Shown piece by piece: positions 17,152 through 25,371 of a stretch of DNA of 43,673 nucleotides. Below the pieces are notes generated by a model. That model had not been told where the DNA came from, did no database searches, and saw only the letters and a list, made by a program, of their open reading frames with translations. Origin of the DNA: Desulfosporosinus sp. OT. GTDB lineage: Bacteria > Bacillota > Desulfitobacteriia > Desulfitobacteriales > Desulfitobacteriaceae. The first letter of the stretch is position 1. The number at the start of each line of letters is the position of its first letter. Where the stretch lies: positions 1-43,673 of the forward strand of contig NZ_AGAF01000212.1 of NCBI RefSeq assembly GCF_000224515.1, written 5' to 3'. Made by a program: the position numbers and the translations under genes.

Positions 17152-17993
17152 GGTTTGAACTTAACGACATCAAATGCGGCTATAACAATAAGGCTATCCT
17201 CAAGGGAATATCGCTTACAATGTCCGAGGGAGAGGTTTTATGCGTTTTGGGACCAAACGGGACCGGTAAAACGACACTTTTTAAGACTATTCTTGGCCTG
17301 ATAAAACCCCTCGAAGGCAAAATATTATTTAATGGAGAAAACTCAATTCATTGGTCACGATCTAAAATGGCCCAAGTGATTGGGTACATACCTCAAGCTC
17401 ACAATACATCGTTTCCCTTTAGTGTCATGGACATGATTCTGATGGGACGTACCGCTCATTTGGGAAATTTTGCAGCCCCATCCCAAGCGGACAAAAAAAT
17501 AGCCGAACGAGCCATCGATACTTTGGATATTTCCTATCTGGCAAATCGTATTTTCACAGAACTTAGTGGAGGGGAGAAGCAACTCGTTCTTATCGCGCGT
17601 GCTTTAGCCCAAGAACCCCAGATTTTGGTTATGGACGAGCCAACCTCGGCCTTGGATTTTGGCAACCAATTAAAAGTTTTAAGTCAGGTCAAGCAGTTAG
17701 CGCGCCAAGGGTTGACGATCATTATGGCTTCACATGTTCCTGACCATGCCTTCTTCTACGCCACAAAAGTAATGTTATTAAGCCACGGAGGCCTGTTTGG
17801 CTTGGGAAAAGCTAATGACATTATTACTGAAGATAAATTAAGAGAGCTCTATGGTGTCAACGTTAGAATCATTAAGACGGGTGTTCAATCCGATAACGAT
17901 GACGATGACGATGACGATAACGATAGTGATAGTGATAGTGAAGTGAGGATGTGTGTGCCCTTGCAGAGCAACAGAAACTGGGGGCTAAAGTGA
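17148..17993 (+). CDS. FecE-like ABC ATPase 1 with acidic tail
   Basis: 281 residues. Walker A GPNGTGKTT, Q-loop YIPQAHNTSFPFSVMDMILMG, signature LSGGEKQLVLIARAL, Walker B ILVMDEPTSALD and His in ASHVPDH. After the core there is a low-complexity acidic tract of about 18 residues made almost only of Asp, Asn and Ser (17892-17940). It is encoded by GAT-GAC/GAT-AGT hexamer repeats and followed by VRMCVPLQSNRNW. The sister ATPase at 21656 has the same final CVPL motif without the acidic tract, so the tract is a local microsatellite expansion inserted before a conserved tail. Confidence 0.92.
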   Translation: MRFELNDIKCGYNNKAILKGISLTMSEGEVLCVLGPNGTGKTTLFKTILGLIKPLEGKILFNGENSIHWSRSKMAQVIGYIPQAHNTSFPFSVMDMILMGRTAHLGNFAAPSQADKKIAERAIDTLDISYLANRIFTELSGGEKQLVLIARALAQEPQILVMDEPTSALDFGNQLKVLSQVKQLARQGLTIIMASHVPDHAFFYATKVMLLSHGGLFGLGKANDIITEDKLRELYGVNVRIIKTGVQSDNDDDDDDDNDSDSDSEVRMCVPLQSNRNWGLK

Positions 17994-18089
17994 TGTACCT
18001 AGCGCTTACAATGTAGCAAGTTGCTTATTGGTCAAAGGAGGGAAGGGCATGCCAATAAGTGCGTAAATAAAGATAGGGGAGGCAAGAGT

Positions 18090-19175
18090 ATGATGAAATC
18101 GGTAAAATCCTACATCACCCTGTGTGTGATAATGTTATCTCTTCTATTCCTGGGTGGTTGTGGCAGCAAGACAACCAATATCACGCCTAGCACACCGCCG
18201 GTAGAAAGAACTATTGTGGATATGGCTAATAAAACTGTTAAAATTCCAGCTGAAGTTAATAAAATTGTTGTTACCTGCTACGGGGGTGCCACCAACGAAA
18301 TAGTTGTTCTTGATGCGGCGGACAAAATAATTGGTCAGCCAGCGCAGGAGAACTTTCCACAGTTGATGGAAATGGACCCTCAGTTCAAGAACATTCCGGA
18401 TGTAGGTTCCTTTGACAATATCAATGTTGAAGAAATCATAAAACTGAAGCCGGATCTTGTTGTGGCCAGCGTTACTTCGCCAACGGGCAACAAAAAATTG
18501 GAGGAAGCCGGAATCCCTGTTGTCTCAGTCCTAACAGGCAGAGCAACTACAGATGGTCTGATTAAAGAATTTAAGATGATGGGAGATGTATTGCATAAGG
18601 AAAAAGAAGCAGCAGCTCTTTCTGATTTTTGGGAAAGTCGCTTAAAACTACTCAAGGATGATGTAGCCAAAATCTCACCAGAGAAATTGAAGAAAGTGTA
18701 CTACATGCTCGGTACTCCTCTAAAAACTGACGGCTCGGCTTGGGGACAGGAATTCATCACTATAGCCGGAGGGGTTAACGTTGCCCAGAAGGTTGACAAT
18801 GCCAATCTTATTTCAGTTGAGCAACTGTTGAAATGGAATCCTGACGTAATGATTATGAGCAGCAATATCGGCCCAACGAAAAATTCTTTTATCAAGGCTG
18901 ACGATCTAAGAAATAATCCGCAAATGAGTAATTTGAACGCAGTTTTGAAAAATCAGATGTATCCATGCCCAATCGGTGCCTTCTGGTGGGACCGTCCTTC
19001 GCCGGAATCCATCCTTGGGTTCATGTGGCTTGCCAAGACACTTCAGCCAGATACCTTTGCCAATATCAACTTGACCCAAGAAACTAAGGAATTCTTCCAG
19101 ACATTTTATCGTTGTACTTTAACGGATCAACAAATTGATTCATTTATGAATGCAGAAGCAGCACAAAAATCTTAA
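18090..19175 (+). CDS. TroA/MolA-type ABC receptor lipoprotein 2
   Basis: About 361 residues. Signal peptide with lipobox FLGGC, then IVDMANKTVKIP, VVTCYGGATNEIVVLDA, INVEEIIKLKPDLVVAS, SVEQLLKWNPDVMIMSS and, in the ligand-loop position, AFWWDRPSPESILGFMWLA. It is the same fold as receptor 1 but a divergent pocket, and it has no adjacent permease of its own, so it probably uses one of the two neighbouring FecCD/ATPase pairs. The ATG at 18090 follows GGGGAGGCAAGAGT; the upstream in-frame TTG lacks a ribosome site. Confidence 0.87.
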   Translation: MMKSVKSYITLCVIMLSLLFLGGCGSKTTNITPSTPPVERTIVDMANKTVKIPAEVNKIVVTCYGGATNEIVVLDAADKIIGQPAQENFPQLMEMDPQFKNIPDVGSFDNINVEEIIKLKPDLVVASVTSPTGNKKLEEAGIPVVSVLTGRATTDGLIKEFKMMGDVLHKEKEAAALSDFWESRLKLLKDDVAKISPEKLKKVYYMLGTPLKTDGSAWGQEFITIAGGVNVAQKVDNANLISVEQLLKWNPDVMIMSSNIGPTKNSFIKADDLRNNPQMSNLNAVLKNQMYPCPIGAFWWDRPSPESILGFMWLAKTLQPDTFANINLTQETKEFFQTFYRCTLTDQQIDSFMNAEAAQKS

Positions 19176-19266
19176 TCATAATTATTAATTATAATTTTTA
19201 TTTGGTTAAGAATAGGGCGCTTTAGGTTGATATAAAGCAATAAGAGAAAATGAGGAGGAATCAGAA

Positions 19267-20409
19267 ATGTCGGGAATCTTTTCCAAGAGGGCAGTCTCCA
19301 AAGGCATGGCAATTTTACTTTGCCTGTGGATGACAATTTTGTTGCTGACTGGCTGCAGCAGTCAGGCTGCCAGCACTACTCCGGCAACATCAGCTACGAC
19401 CAATAATTCGTCCCAGGCAACTACTCGGGTAATCACGGACATGGCGGGAAGGCAGGTCACAATCCCAACGAAAATTAACACAGTTTATTGCGCTGTGCCA
19501 ACCGCTGAGCCGATGGTCTATTCGCTGGCCCCTGAAAAGTTGGCGGCGTGGGTCAATGCACCTTCCGACGATGTGAAAAAGTACTTGAGCGATCGCGCCA
19601 AAAATCTCCCGGTTCTAGGCGGCTGGATGGGTGAAAAAAGCACTGCTAATCTTGAGGAAATAGCCAAATTAGCTCCGGATCTTATCGTTTTTATGACGAC
19701 AACTGGGGTTAACAACAATCCAGAGCAAATCGCAGACAGCATCACGACTCAGACTAAGCGGCCGGTCATTGTTATGGAGTCCGCTTTTGCCGATACTGCC
19801 AAGGTATATAGGCTTATGGGCGATATTTTAGGGGTTCAGGAGCGGGCAGAGACGCTTGCTTCGTACTCTGAGAAGAAAATGAAGGGAATTAGCGATATAG
19901 TTGCCCAAATTCCGCAGGACAAGCTGGTGAGTGTTTACTACGCTGAAGGACCCAGTGGTCTTTCGACTGATCCGTCGGGGTCCGACCATACAGAAGTTTT
20001 GGATTTTGTCAAAGGCAAAAACGTGGCCAATGTTCAAGCAAAGGGTGGACAGGGCATGACGAACGTTTCCATGGAGCAGGTGCTTTCCTGGAACCCGGAT
20101 GTTGTTTTGATCAGTTCTAACTCAGGCGGCGTTAAGGCCTATAACGCCATCTTAAAGGATACCTCTTGGGGCAAGGTCAATGCCATCAAGAACAAGAAAG
20201 TATATTTGACACCTTTACTTCCTTTCGGCTGGTACGATCGTCCCCCCAACATCATGCGGGTTCTCGGAATCGAGTGGCTAGGAAGCGAGCTATACCCAGA
20301 CTATGTGAAAGTGGACATGAAACAGGAAACAAAAGAATTCTTTTCTCTCTTTTTTAATCAGAAACTAACCGATGAGCAGGTTATCGAGCTACTCAAACGT
20401 TCAGTCTAG
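19267..20409 (+). CDS. TroA/MolA-type ABC receptor lipoprotein 3
   Basis: 380 residues. Lipobox LLTGC, then VITDMAGRQVTIP, IVFMTTTGV, LVSVYYAEGPSGLSTD, VSMEQVLSWNPDVVL and FGWYDRPPNIMRVLGIEWLG. The YDRPP loop and YYAEG(A/P).GL block make it the closest local relative of receptor 1. It is followed by a REP-like repeat and then by FecCD permease 2 and its ATPase, with which it probably forms a second importer. GAGGAGGAAT precedes the ATG. Confidence 0.88.
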   Translation: MSGIFSKRAVSKGMAILLCLWMTILLLTGCSSQAASTTPATSATTNNSSQATTRVITDMAGRQVTIPTKINTVYCAVPTAEPMVYSLAPEKLAAWVNAPSDDVKKYLSDRAKNLPVLGGWMGEKSTANLEEIAKLAPDLIVFMTTTGVNNNPEQIADSITTQTKRPVIVMESAFADTAKVYRLMGDILGVQERAETLASYSEKKMKGISDIVAQIPQDKLVSVYYAEGPSGLSTDPSGSDHTEVLDFVKGKNVANVQAKGGQGMTNVSMEQVLSWNPDVVLISSNSGGVKAYNAILKDTSWGKVNAIKNKKVYLTPLLPFGWYDRPPNIMRVLGIEWLGSELYPDYVKVDMKQETKEFFSLFFNQKLTDEQVIELLKRSV

Positions 20410-20424
20410 ATACAAAAAGTTATG

Positions 20425-20498
20425 GTAGGGGCAATTCATGAATTGCCCCTACAGATGAGGGACGGGGGACGGTTCTCTGTCCCCCCAGCCCCCTCATC
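20425..20498 (+). repeat. REP-like palindromic repeat pair
   Basis: A perfect 28-base palindrome (20425-20452; half site GTAGGGGCAATTCA) is followed directly by a nested hairpin, with outer arms GATGAGGG/CCCTCATC (20454-20461, 20491-20498) and inner arms GGGGGAC/GTCCCCC (20464-20470, 20479-20485). The style is that of short dispersed repeats common in Bacillota and cyanobacteria. It sits between receptor 3 and its permease, where it could also weaken read-through. Confidence 0.65.
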
Positions 20499-20576
20499 CC
20501 CCTGTCTCTCTAAGTTTCGGGTGGCATTGAACTATTCCTGGAAAACTGTAGTTCAATTGGTTAAGGAGGGTGACGG

Positions 20577-21665
20577 ATGTCTCTTAGTACTGCGAGCGAT
20601 AAGAGAATAAAGAATAGTGGCGTAGCAGCTGATGCTCCTTCGAAGGTTAAGGTAAGAAAGAGTGGGCTGGTACTTGTAATTTTGTTCATTGTTCTAATCG
20701 TCGTATTTCTTTGGTCTTTTACTGTTGGTCGTTTCGCGGTTCCTTTGCCGGAGCTTCTTACAGTTTTTTTTCGCAAGATGTTCGGGCTCCCAACCACATG
20801 GTCGGATACGACTGAGACTGTATTGTTCAATATTCGCATACCGAGGATTATTGTAGCGCTGATTATTGGTGCTGCGATGTCAGCATCGGGTGCTGCGTAT
20901 CAGGGGCTTTTCCGCAATCCTATGGTCTCGCCTGATATCCTTGGAGCTTCCGCTGGTGCTGGCTTTGGCGCAGCGATGGCAATTCTAATGTCGGGTAGTG
21001 CGCTTACTATTCAATTGGCAGCCTTTTCGTGCGGAATCATTGCGGTTATGTTAACATATTTGGTTAGCTGTTTAATTGGAAAAACCAACAATTCTGTCCT
21101 TATTTTGGTCTTAACCGGCATGGTAGTCAGCAGTCTGTTTTCGGCGTTTATTTCGCTTGCTAAATATACAGCTGATCCGAACAATAAGCTTCCGGAAATT
21201 GCCTATTGGCTGATGGGTGGTCTTACTTCGATAACGGCCAAAAACATCATGTTGATTTTGGTTCCGTTTATGATTGGCATCATTCCTATTCTGCTGCTTA
21301 GGTATAAGCTCAATGCCCTCGCTTTTGGCGAGGAGGAGGCACAGGCTCTTGGAGTTGACACTAAGAAAATTCGTTTTATTTACATAATTTGTGCAACGCT
21401 GCTTACGGCTTCTTCAGTAGCGACAGGAGGGATGATTGGCTGGGTCGGTCTTGTTATCCCCCACCTGGCACGGATGCTTGTCGGGCCGAATTTGAAGTTT
21501 ATGCTGCCAGCCTCGGTTCTGTTGGGAGGAGCCTATCTGTTGCTTATTGACGATATTTCCCGCACTTTTTTCACTGTCGAGATCCCCCTCAGCATTTTGA
21601 CAGCCATCATCGGAGCCCCGTTTTTTATCTATCTGTTAGCCAAGGGGAGGAATTCGTGGACATGA
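20577..21665 (+). CDS. FecCD-family permease 2
   Basis: 362 residues, paralog of permease 1. RIPRIIVALIIGAAMSASGAAYQGLFRNPM, SPDILGASAGAGFGAA, GMIGWVGLVIPHLARMLVG and IPLSILTAIIGAPFF. An N-terminal cytoplasmic stretch of about 30 residues precedes the first membrane span. The ATG follows GGAGGGTGACGG. The end overlaps the next ATPase gene. Confidence 0.93.
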   Translation: MSLSTASDKRIKNSGVAADAPSKVKVRKSGLVLVILFIVLIVVFLWSFTVGRFAVPLPELLTVFFRKMFGLPTTWSDTTETVLFNIRIPRIIVALIIGAAMSASGAAYQGLFRNPMVSPDILGASAGAGFGAAMAILMSGSALTIQLAAFSCGIIAVMLTYLVSCLIGKTNNSVLILVLTGMVVSSLFSAFISLAKYTADPNNKLPEIAYWLMGGLTSITAKNIMLILVPFMIGIIPILLLRYKLNALAFGEEEAQALGVDTKKIRFIYIICATLLTASSVATGGMIGWVGLVIPHLARMLVGPNLKFMLPASVLLGGAYLLLIDDISRTFFTVEIPLSILTAIIGAPFFIYLLAKGRNSWT

Positions 21666-22441
21666 TCTTGGAAATCAAAGACGCCTCGTTCGGTTATTCA
21701 AAAAGGACTGTTCTTCGAGATATCTCCTTTAAGGTCGCAAGCGGGGAACTCTTTTGTCTATTGGGTCCCAACGGAGTAGGGAAAACGACCCTATTTAAAT
21801 CGATATTGGGCTTTATAGATGTTAGAGGCGGTGAAATAACTCTTAATGGAGAAAACATTAGAAAATGGTCAAAGCCACGTCTCGCTAAGGCAATCGGTTA
21901 TGTCCCCCAGGCTCATACGCCGCCTTTTCCCTATACGGTCTTGGACGTCATTTTAATGGGGAGGATGGCGCATCTGGGTTTATTCTCATCTCCCTCTAAG
22001 GATGATGTTAAGATCGCCGAAGAATCCTTGGAAACGTTGAGTATTTCCTTTTTAAAAAATATGATCTATACCGAGATAAGTGGCGGCGAAAGACAAATGG
22101 TGCTTATTGCCAGAGCCATGACACAAAAGCCTCAGCTGCTTATTCTGGACGAACCGACCTCTAACCTTGATTACGGCAACCAGGTGCGGGTTTTATTGCA
22201 AATAAAAAAGTTGTCAGATGAAGGAATTGGAGTTGTGATGACCTCTCATTTCCCCAATCACGCTTTTCTTTGCTCCTCAAAAGTGGCATTGCTCAATAAA
22301 AATGGATTTGAGGTCGGAACGACGGATGAACTCATAACTGAAAGAAACATGAGAGATACGTATGGAATCAATGTCAAAATAGCAAAAGTTGCCGACAATC
22401 ATGGAGTTAATATCAGAAGCTGTGTTCCGCTGGCGAACTGA
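21656..22441 (+). CDS. FecE-like ABC ATPase 2
   Basis: 261 residues. Walker A GPNGVGKTT, Q-loop YVPQAHTPPFPYTVLDVILMG, signature ISGGERQMVLIARAM, Walker B LLILDEPTSNLD and His in TSHFPNH. The C terminus NIRSCVPLAN matches the CVPL tail of ATPase 1. The start is GTG at 21656 after GGGGAGGAATTC; an ATG six bases later is an alternative. Partner of permease 2. Confidence 0.92.
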   Translation: MDMILEIKDASFGYSKRTVLRDISFKVASGELFCLLGPNGVGKTTLFKSILGFIDVRGGEITLNGENIRKWSKPRLAKAIGYVPQAHTPPFPYTVLDVILMGRMAHLGLFSSPSKDDVKIAEESLETLSISFLKNMIYTEISGGERQMVLIARAMTQKPQLLILDEPTSNLDYGNQVRVLLQIKKLSDEGIGVVMTSHFPNHAFLCSSKVALLNKNGFEVGTTDELITERNMRDTYGINVKIAKVADNHGVNIRSCVPLAN

Positions 22442-22471
22442 ATTCCAGAGCTGAGGCAGAAGGAGGTACTC

Positions 22472-23095
22472 ATGAACAGCAGAGAAGAATTTGACAAAAT
22501 AGCCAATGAAATATTCTTCCCCATCTATGAGGTTATTGCTCGGGAGGCGCTCGGAATATTGGGGCGAAAAAACGGGGTCTGCCTGGATGTTGGTTCTGGC
22601 GGAGGACATCTTGGGCTTAGCGTTGCCAAAGCAAGCGATATGCGCCTTACTCTCATGGACGTCAAAGAAGATGCCATAATAATTGCCAACCATAGGATTA
22701 AGGAGTGGGGGCTTGAGGGCAGAACCTCTACAATCGTTAGCGATGTGCGAAAAATTAACCTGCCGGATAACAGCTTTGATCTGATTACAAGTCGAGGATC
22801 AATAGGGTTTTGGGGAGACAGAGATGAAATGAAGCAGGCCTTTGCGGAAATTTACAGGGTGCTTGCTCCGAACGGTATGACGTATATCGGCAAGGGCTTC
22901 GGAAGTGCCGAACTGAAAGCGAAAATCACCGCCCAGATGAAAGTTCTTCATCCGGAGTGGCCTCAATGCGTAATTGATGCCAGTAATGGGTTTGGGGTTG
23001 AAGACTACGCCAATTTCTTAAAGGAACTTAAGATTCCCGCGGAAATTATCAACGATGACCGGGGTGTCTGGATCATAATGAAAAAGACAGCCTAG
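22472..23095 (+). CDS. Class I SAM-dependent methyltransferase 1
   Basis: 207 residues. Rossmann motif I CLDVGSGGGHLGLSVA, acidic residue after strand 2 (LMDVKED), motif SDVRKINLPDNSFDLI and SRGSIGFWGD, then AFAEIYRVLAPNGM. It is related to the methyltransferase at 32319-32963, sharing the SGG.LGL, (T/S)SRGS..FW and AEIYR(V/I) blocks, so two paralogs flank the receptor/radical-SAM region. The substrate is unknown; a small-molecule cofactor is plausible from context. AAGGAGG precedes the ATG. Confidence 0.85.
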   Translation: MNSREEFDKIANEIFFPIYEVIAREALGILGRKNGVCLDVGSGGGHLGLSVAKASDMRLTLMDVKEDAIIIANHRIKEWGLEGRTSTIVSDVRKINLPDNSFDLITSRGSIGFWGDRDEMKQAFAEIYRVLAPNGMTYIGKGFGSAELKAKITAQMKVLHPEWPQCVIDASNGFGVEDYANFLKELKIPAEIINDDRGVWIIMKKTA

Positions 23096-23178
23096 TCCTG
23101 TCACCAATCTCGGATGTACTGGTGATCACGCATGGCCCGGTCGGCTGCAAACCAGAACAGATTACGGAGGTAAAATAA
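23092..23178 (+). pseudogene. Relic resembling a nitrogenase-like component-1 gene
   Basis: The short gap between the methyltransferase and the radical-SAM gene encodes, in one frame, LVLSPISDVLVITHGPVGC and then KPEQITEVK and a stop. The HGP(V/I)GC motif, preceded by a PI.DV strand, is the cluster-ligating Cys block of NifD/NifE/AnfD and nitrogenase-like proteins; AnfD here has [14 protein letters not shown]. No upstream part of such a gene is present in any frame. I read it as a deletion remnant; chance similarity over about 20 residues cannot be excluded. Confidence 0.45.
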
Positions 23179-24164
23179 TGAATAATCAATTTGAAGAAAT
23201 CCTGGAGAATAGCCTGAACAGGGCGATTGATCGTGATGAAGCCCTGTTCTTGTTTCAGGAGACAGAAGATGGAGCTAAAGCAGAACAATTGTTTCTTACT
23301 GCTAGAAAGGTTCGGGAAAAAGTAAAGGGAAACATCTTTGAATGGAGTGCTGGAATTGCCCGAGTGCTCAAATGTAACCTACAGCCCCTCTGCAGGTATT
23401 GTCCGTATTGGCGGGAAAAAGGTCAAATACCGCTTAGTATTGAGGAAATTCTCAAAGGAGTAGCGTACATCCAGCAGCATGGGATTAAGAAATTCCATCT
23501 CAGCGGCGGGACAACGCTGGGTAGTGAAGGGCATGATGTTTTAGGGATCGTACAGGCTATTCGGGCTGCTGGTTTTACTGACTTAGCAATCGAAGTTAAC
23601 TGTGGAGCTGCCATGTCCCTGGAAACTCTCAAAGAGTTGAAGCGCTTGGGGGTGTATCGGGTCAGTTCTGTATTTGAGACAATCAATCCAGAAGTTTTCC
23701 GAAGGACTAAACCGGGGGATGACCTAGAAGCCAAAAAAAAGTTTGCCCAAAGAATCGGGGATGCTGGGCTGAAATTAGGCACAGGTGTAATGGCGGGTTT
23801 GGGCCCGGAAGAAACTAAATATCAGGACTATGTGGACTTTATGTTTCACGTCAAGCAATATGAACATCTCCATTATGTTTACGTAACAAAATTCACACCG
23901 TTCAAAGGGATAGCAATGGAGGATCATCCAGCCTGTTCGGCTCAAGAAGCGGCACGAGTGATTGCCATCATGCGGCTAGTGCTTCCGAATATTGATATTG
24001 GTTCGGCTGCAGGATGGAATGCCACGGATATTAATCGTACCCCTAACTACAAAAAAGGCTCGGTAGCAGATGGGTTCTTATATCAGGATAATATGGAATT
24101 TCGTAATACGATGGAGACTATGCAGAAGCGCTATCAAGAGTTGGGAATTAAAATTATATCCTAA
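23178..24164 (+). CDS. BioB-superfamily radical SAM protein with CX5CX2C motif (HmdB-like)
   Basis: 328 residues. The cluster motif is CNLQPLCRYC, that is Cys-X5-Cys-X2-Cys instead of the usual CX3CX2C. This spacing is known from HmdB, the radical-SAM protein linked to [Fe]-hydrogenase guanylylpyridinol cofactor synthesis. After it come the BioB-like features HLSGGTTLG (SAM-binding GG-like), EVNCGAAMS, VSSVFETINPEVF and GTGVMAGLG. The N terminus (residues 1-60, with DGAKAEQLF and VKGNIFEWSAGIARVLKC) is also found in the relic at 28077. ACGGAGG precedes the ATG. No hmd gene is in the window, so the product is unknown; context suggests a metal-cofactor or metallophore role (inference). Confidence 0.82.
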   Translation: MNNQFEEILENSLNRAIDRDEALFLFQETEDGAKAEQLFLTARKVREKVKGNIFEWSAGIARVLKCNLQPLCRYCPYWREKGQIPLSIEEILKGVAYIQQHGIKKFHLSGGTTLGSEGHDVLGIVQAIRAAGFTDLAIEVNCGAAMSLETLKELKRLGVYRVSSVFETINPEVFRRTKPGDDLEAKKKFAQRIGDAGLKLGTGVMAGLGPEETKYQDYVDFMFHVKQYEHLHYVYVTKFTPFKGIAMEDHPACSAQEAARVIAIMRLVLPNIDIGSAAGWNATDINRTPNYKKGSVADGFLYQDNMEFRNTMETMQKRYQELGIKIIS

Positions 24165-24247
24165 AGGACCAATGAAAAGTCTTAAGCAGGAACAAGATCA
24201 GAGTGAAATCTCTTCTTAAACTTATTGAACATAAAGGGGGAAAAACG

Positions 24248-25348
24248 ATGCTAAAAAGGATTACCGCGATAATTCTAGTGACTTTACTGATGTGTATAAG
24301 TCTGACTGGGTGCGGGGGACAGCAGACGACTTCGACGGTTCCACATTCTGCAGCGCAAGACACCATTGTTCCGCGGACAGTCACAAACCTCAATGGATCA
24401 GTTATTACTGTTCAGGCAGAAGTAAATCGGGTGGCTGCCGTATTTGGTCCTGCCTATGAAAAAATAGTGGTGCTCGGAGCTGAGGATAAGATTATGGCCG
24501 ATGGAGATTTTCATATTAGTGGCTGGCCCTGGTCTAATGTTATCTATAAAAGGTTGAATAACATCCCGGGAATTCCTAATGCCCACACTCAGTTAAACAT
24601 TGAAGATTTGCTGAAATATAAGTTGCAGGTAGTTTTTGATTTTCCGAATGCCCAGCAAGTGCAGAAGATGAAAGAGGCTGGTATAGTCGATATCCCTTCT
24701 GTTTCTACTGGTAAATTTGAAGACACTAAAAATATGCTTCGATTTTATGGAAAAATTCTTGGTAATAAAGAAGAACAGGCTGCCGAGGAGTATGCTAAAT
24801 ACTTTGATGAGAAAGTTAAAATGATTACAGATATTACAAGCAAGATTCCGGAAAATGAAAGACCGTCGGTATATTTTGCCAATCAGAAAATCCTTTTGAC
24901 ACACGGGAAAAGTTCTGACATTCCCGAAGTGATTAAACTTGCCGGGGGTCGTTGTGTCAGCCTGGATGTACAGGGGGGGAGTAGTACTCAGGTCAATGTG
25001 GAACAATTGCTGCAGTGGAATCCGCAGTTTATCTTTGTTGATCATGCGGGGTCTTCAGGAAATGAACCGGCAGAATCAGTCATTAAGAAAACGCTCGATG
25101 ATACCAGGTATCAAAAGATATCGGCTGTTGAAAATCAGAAAGTGTTTATTTGCCCGACGGGAGCGTTTTTTTGGGACTCGGGGGTACAAAAGGTTTTGCT
25201 TCTAATGTGGATGGCCCAAAAGCTGCATCCGACTGAGTTCTCCACCCTTGATATGTCCAAGGAGTTAAAAACTTTTTATACCAAGTTTTTTAATTACAAT
25301 TTGAGTGACGATCAAGCCAAGAAAATTTTAGCTCATCTCAACCCATAA
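24248..25348 (+). CDS. TroA/MolA-type ABC receptor lipoprotein 4
   Basis: About 366 residues. Lipobox SLTGC, a divergent opening VTNLNGSVITVQ, VFGPAYEKIVVLGA, LNIEDLLKYKLQVVF, VNVEQLLQWNPQFIFVD and, in the ligand-loop position, AFFWDSGVQKVLLLMWMA, where the RPP of receptors 1 and 3 is replaced. Same fold, probably a different ligand. The ATG at 24248 follows AAGGGGGAAAAACG. It lies between the two HmdB-like radical-SAM genes with no permease of its own. Confidence 0.86.
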   Translation: MLKRITAIILVTLLMCISLTGCGGQQTTSTVPHSAAQDTIVPRTVTNLNGSVITVQAEVNRVAAVFGPAYEKIVVLGAEDKIMADGDFHISGWPWSNVIYKRLNNIPGIPNAHTQLNIEDLLKYKLQVVFDFPNAQQVQKMKEAGIVDIPSVSTGKFEDTKNMLRFYGKILGNKEEQAAEEYAKYFDEKVKMITDITSKIPENERPSVYFANQKILLTHGKSSDIPEVIKLAGGRCVSLDVQGGSSTQVNVEQLLQWNPQFIFVDHAGSSGNEPAESVIKKTLDDTRYQKISAVENQKVFICPTGAFFWDSGVQKVLLLMWMAQKLHPTEFSTLDMSKELKTFYTKFFNYNLSDDQAKKILAHLNP

Positions 25349-25371
25349 ATCATTAAATGAGGTGGTAAAGG

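Noticed and set aside
19176-19215. A/T-only hairpin after receptor 2 as terminator
   Set aside because: The stem is about five A-T pairs; it is too weak to call, although a T-rich run follows.
20422-20610. 62-codon open frame with Pro-rich product
   Set aside because: It is produced by the REP-like palindromes and runs into the real permease start at 20577.
14925-22441. Receptor/FecCD clusters as plain B12 or siderophore importers
   Set aside because: Not excluded, but no cobalamin riboswitch, Fur-box-like sequence or biosynthetic genes were seen, while Moco riboswitches surround the region and the DRPP loop resembles MolA-type receptors. I therefore left the ligand open rather than naming btu or fhu genes.
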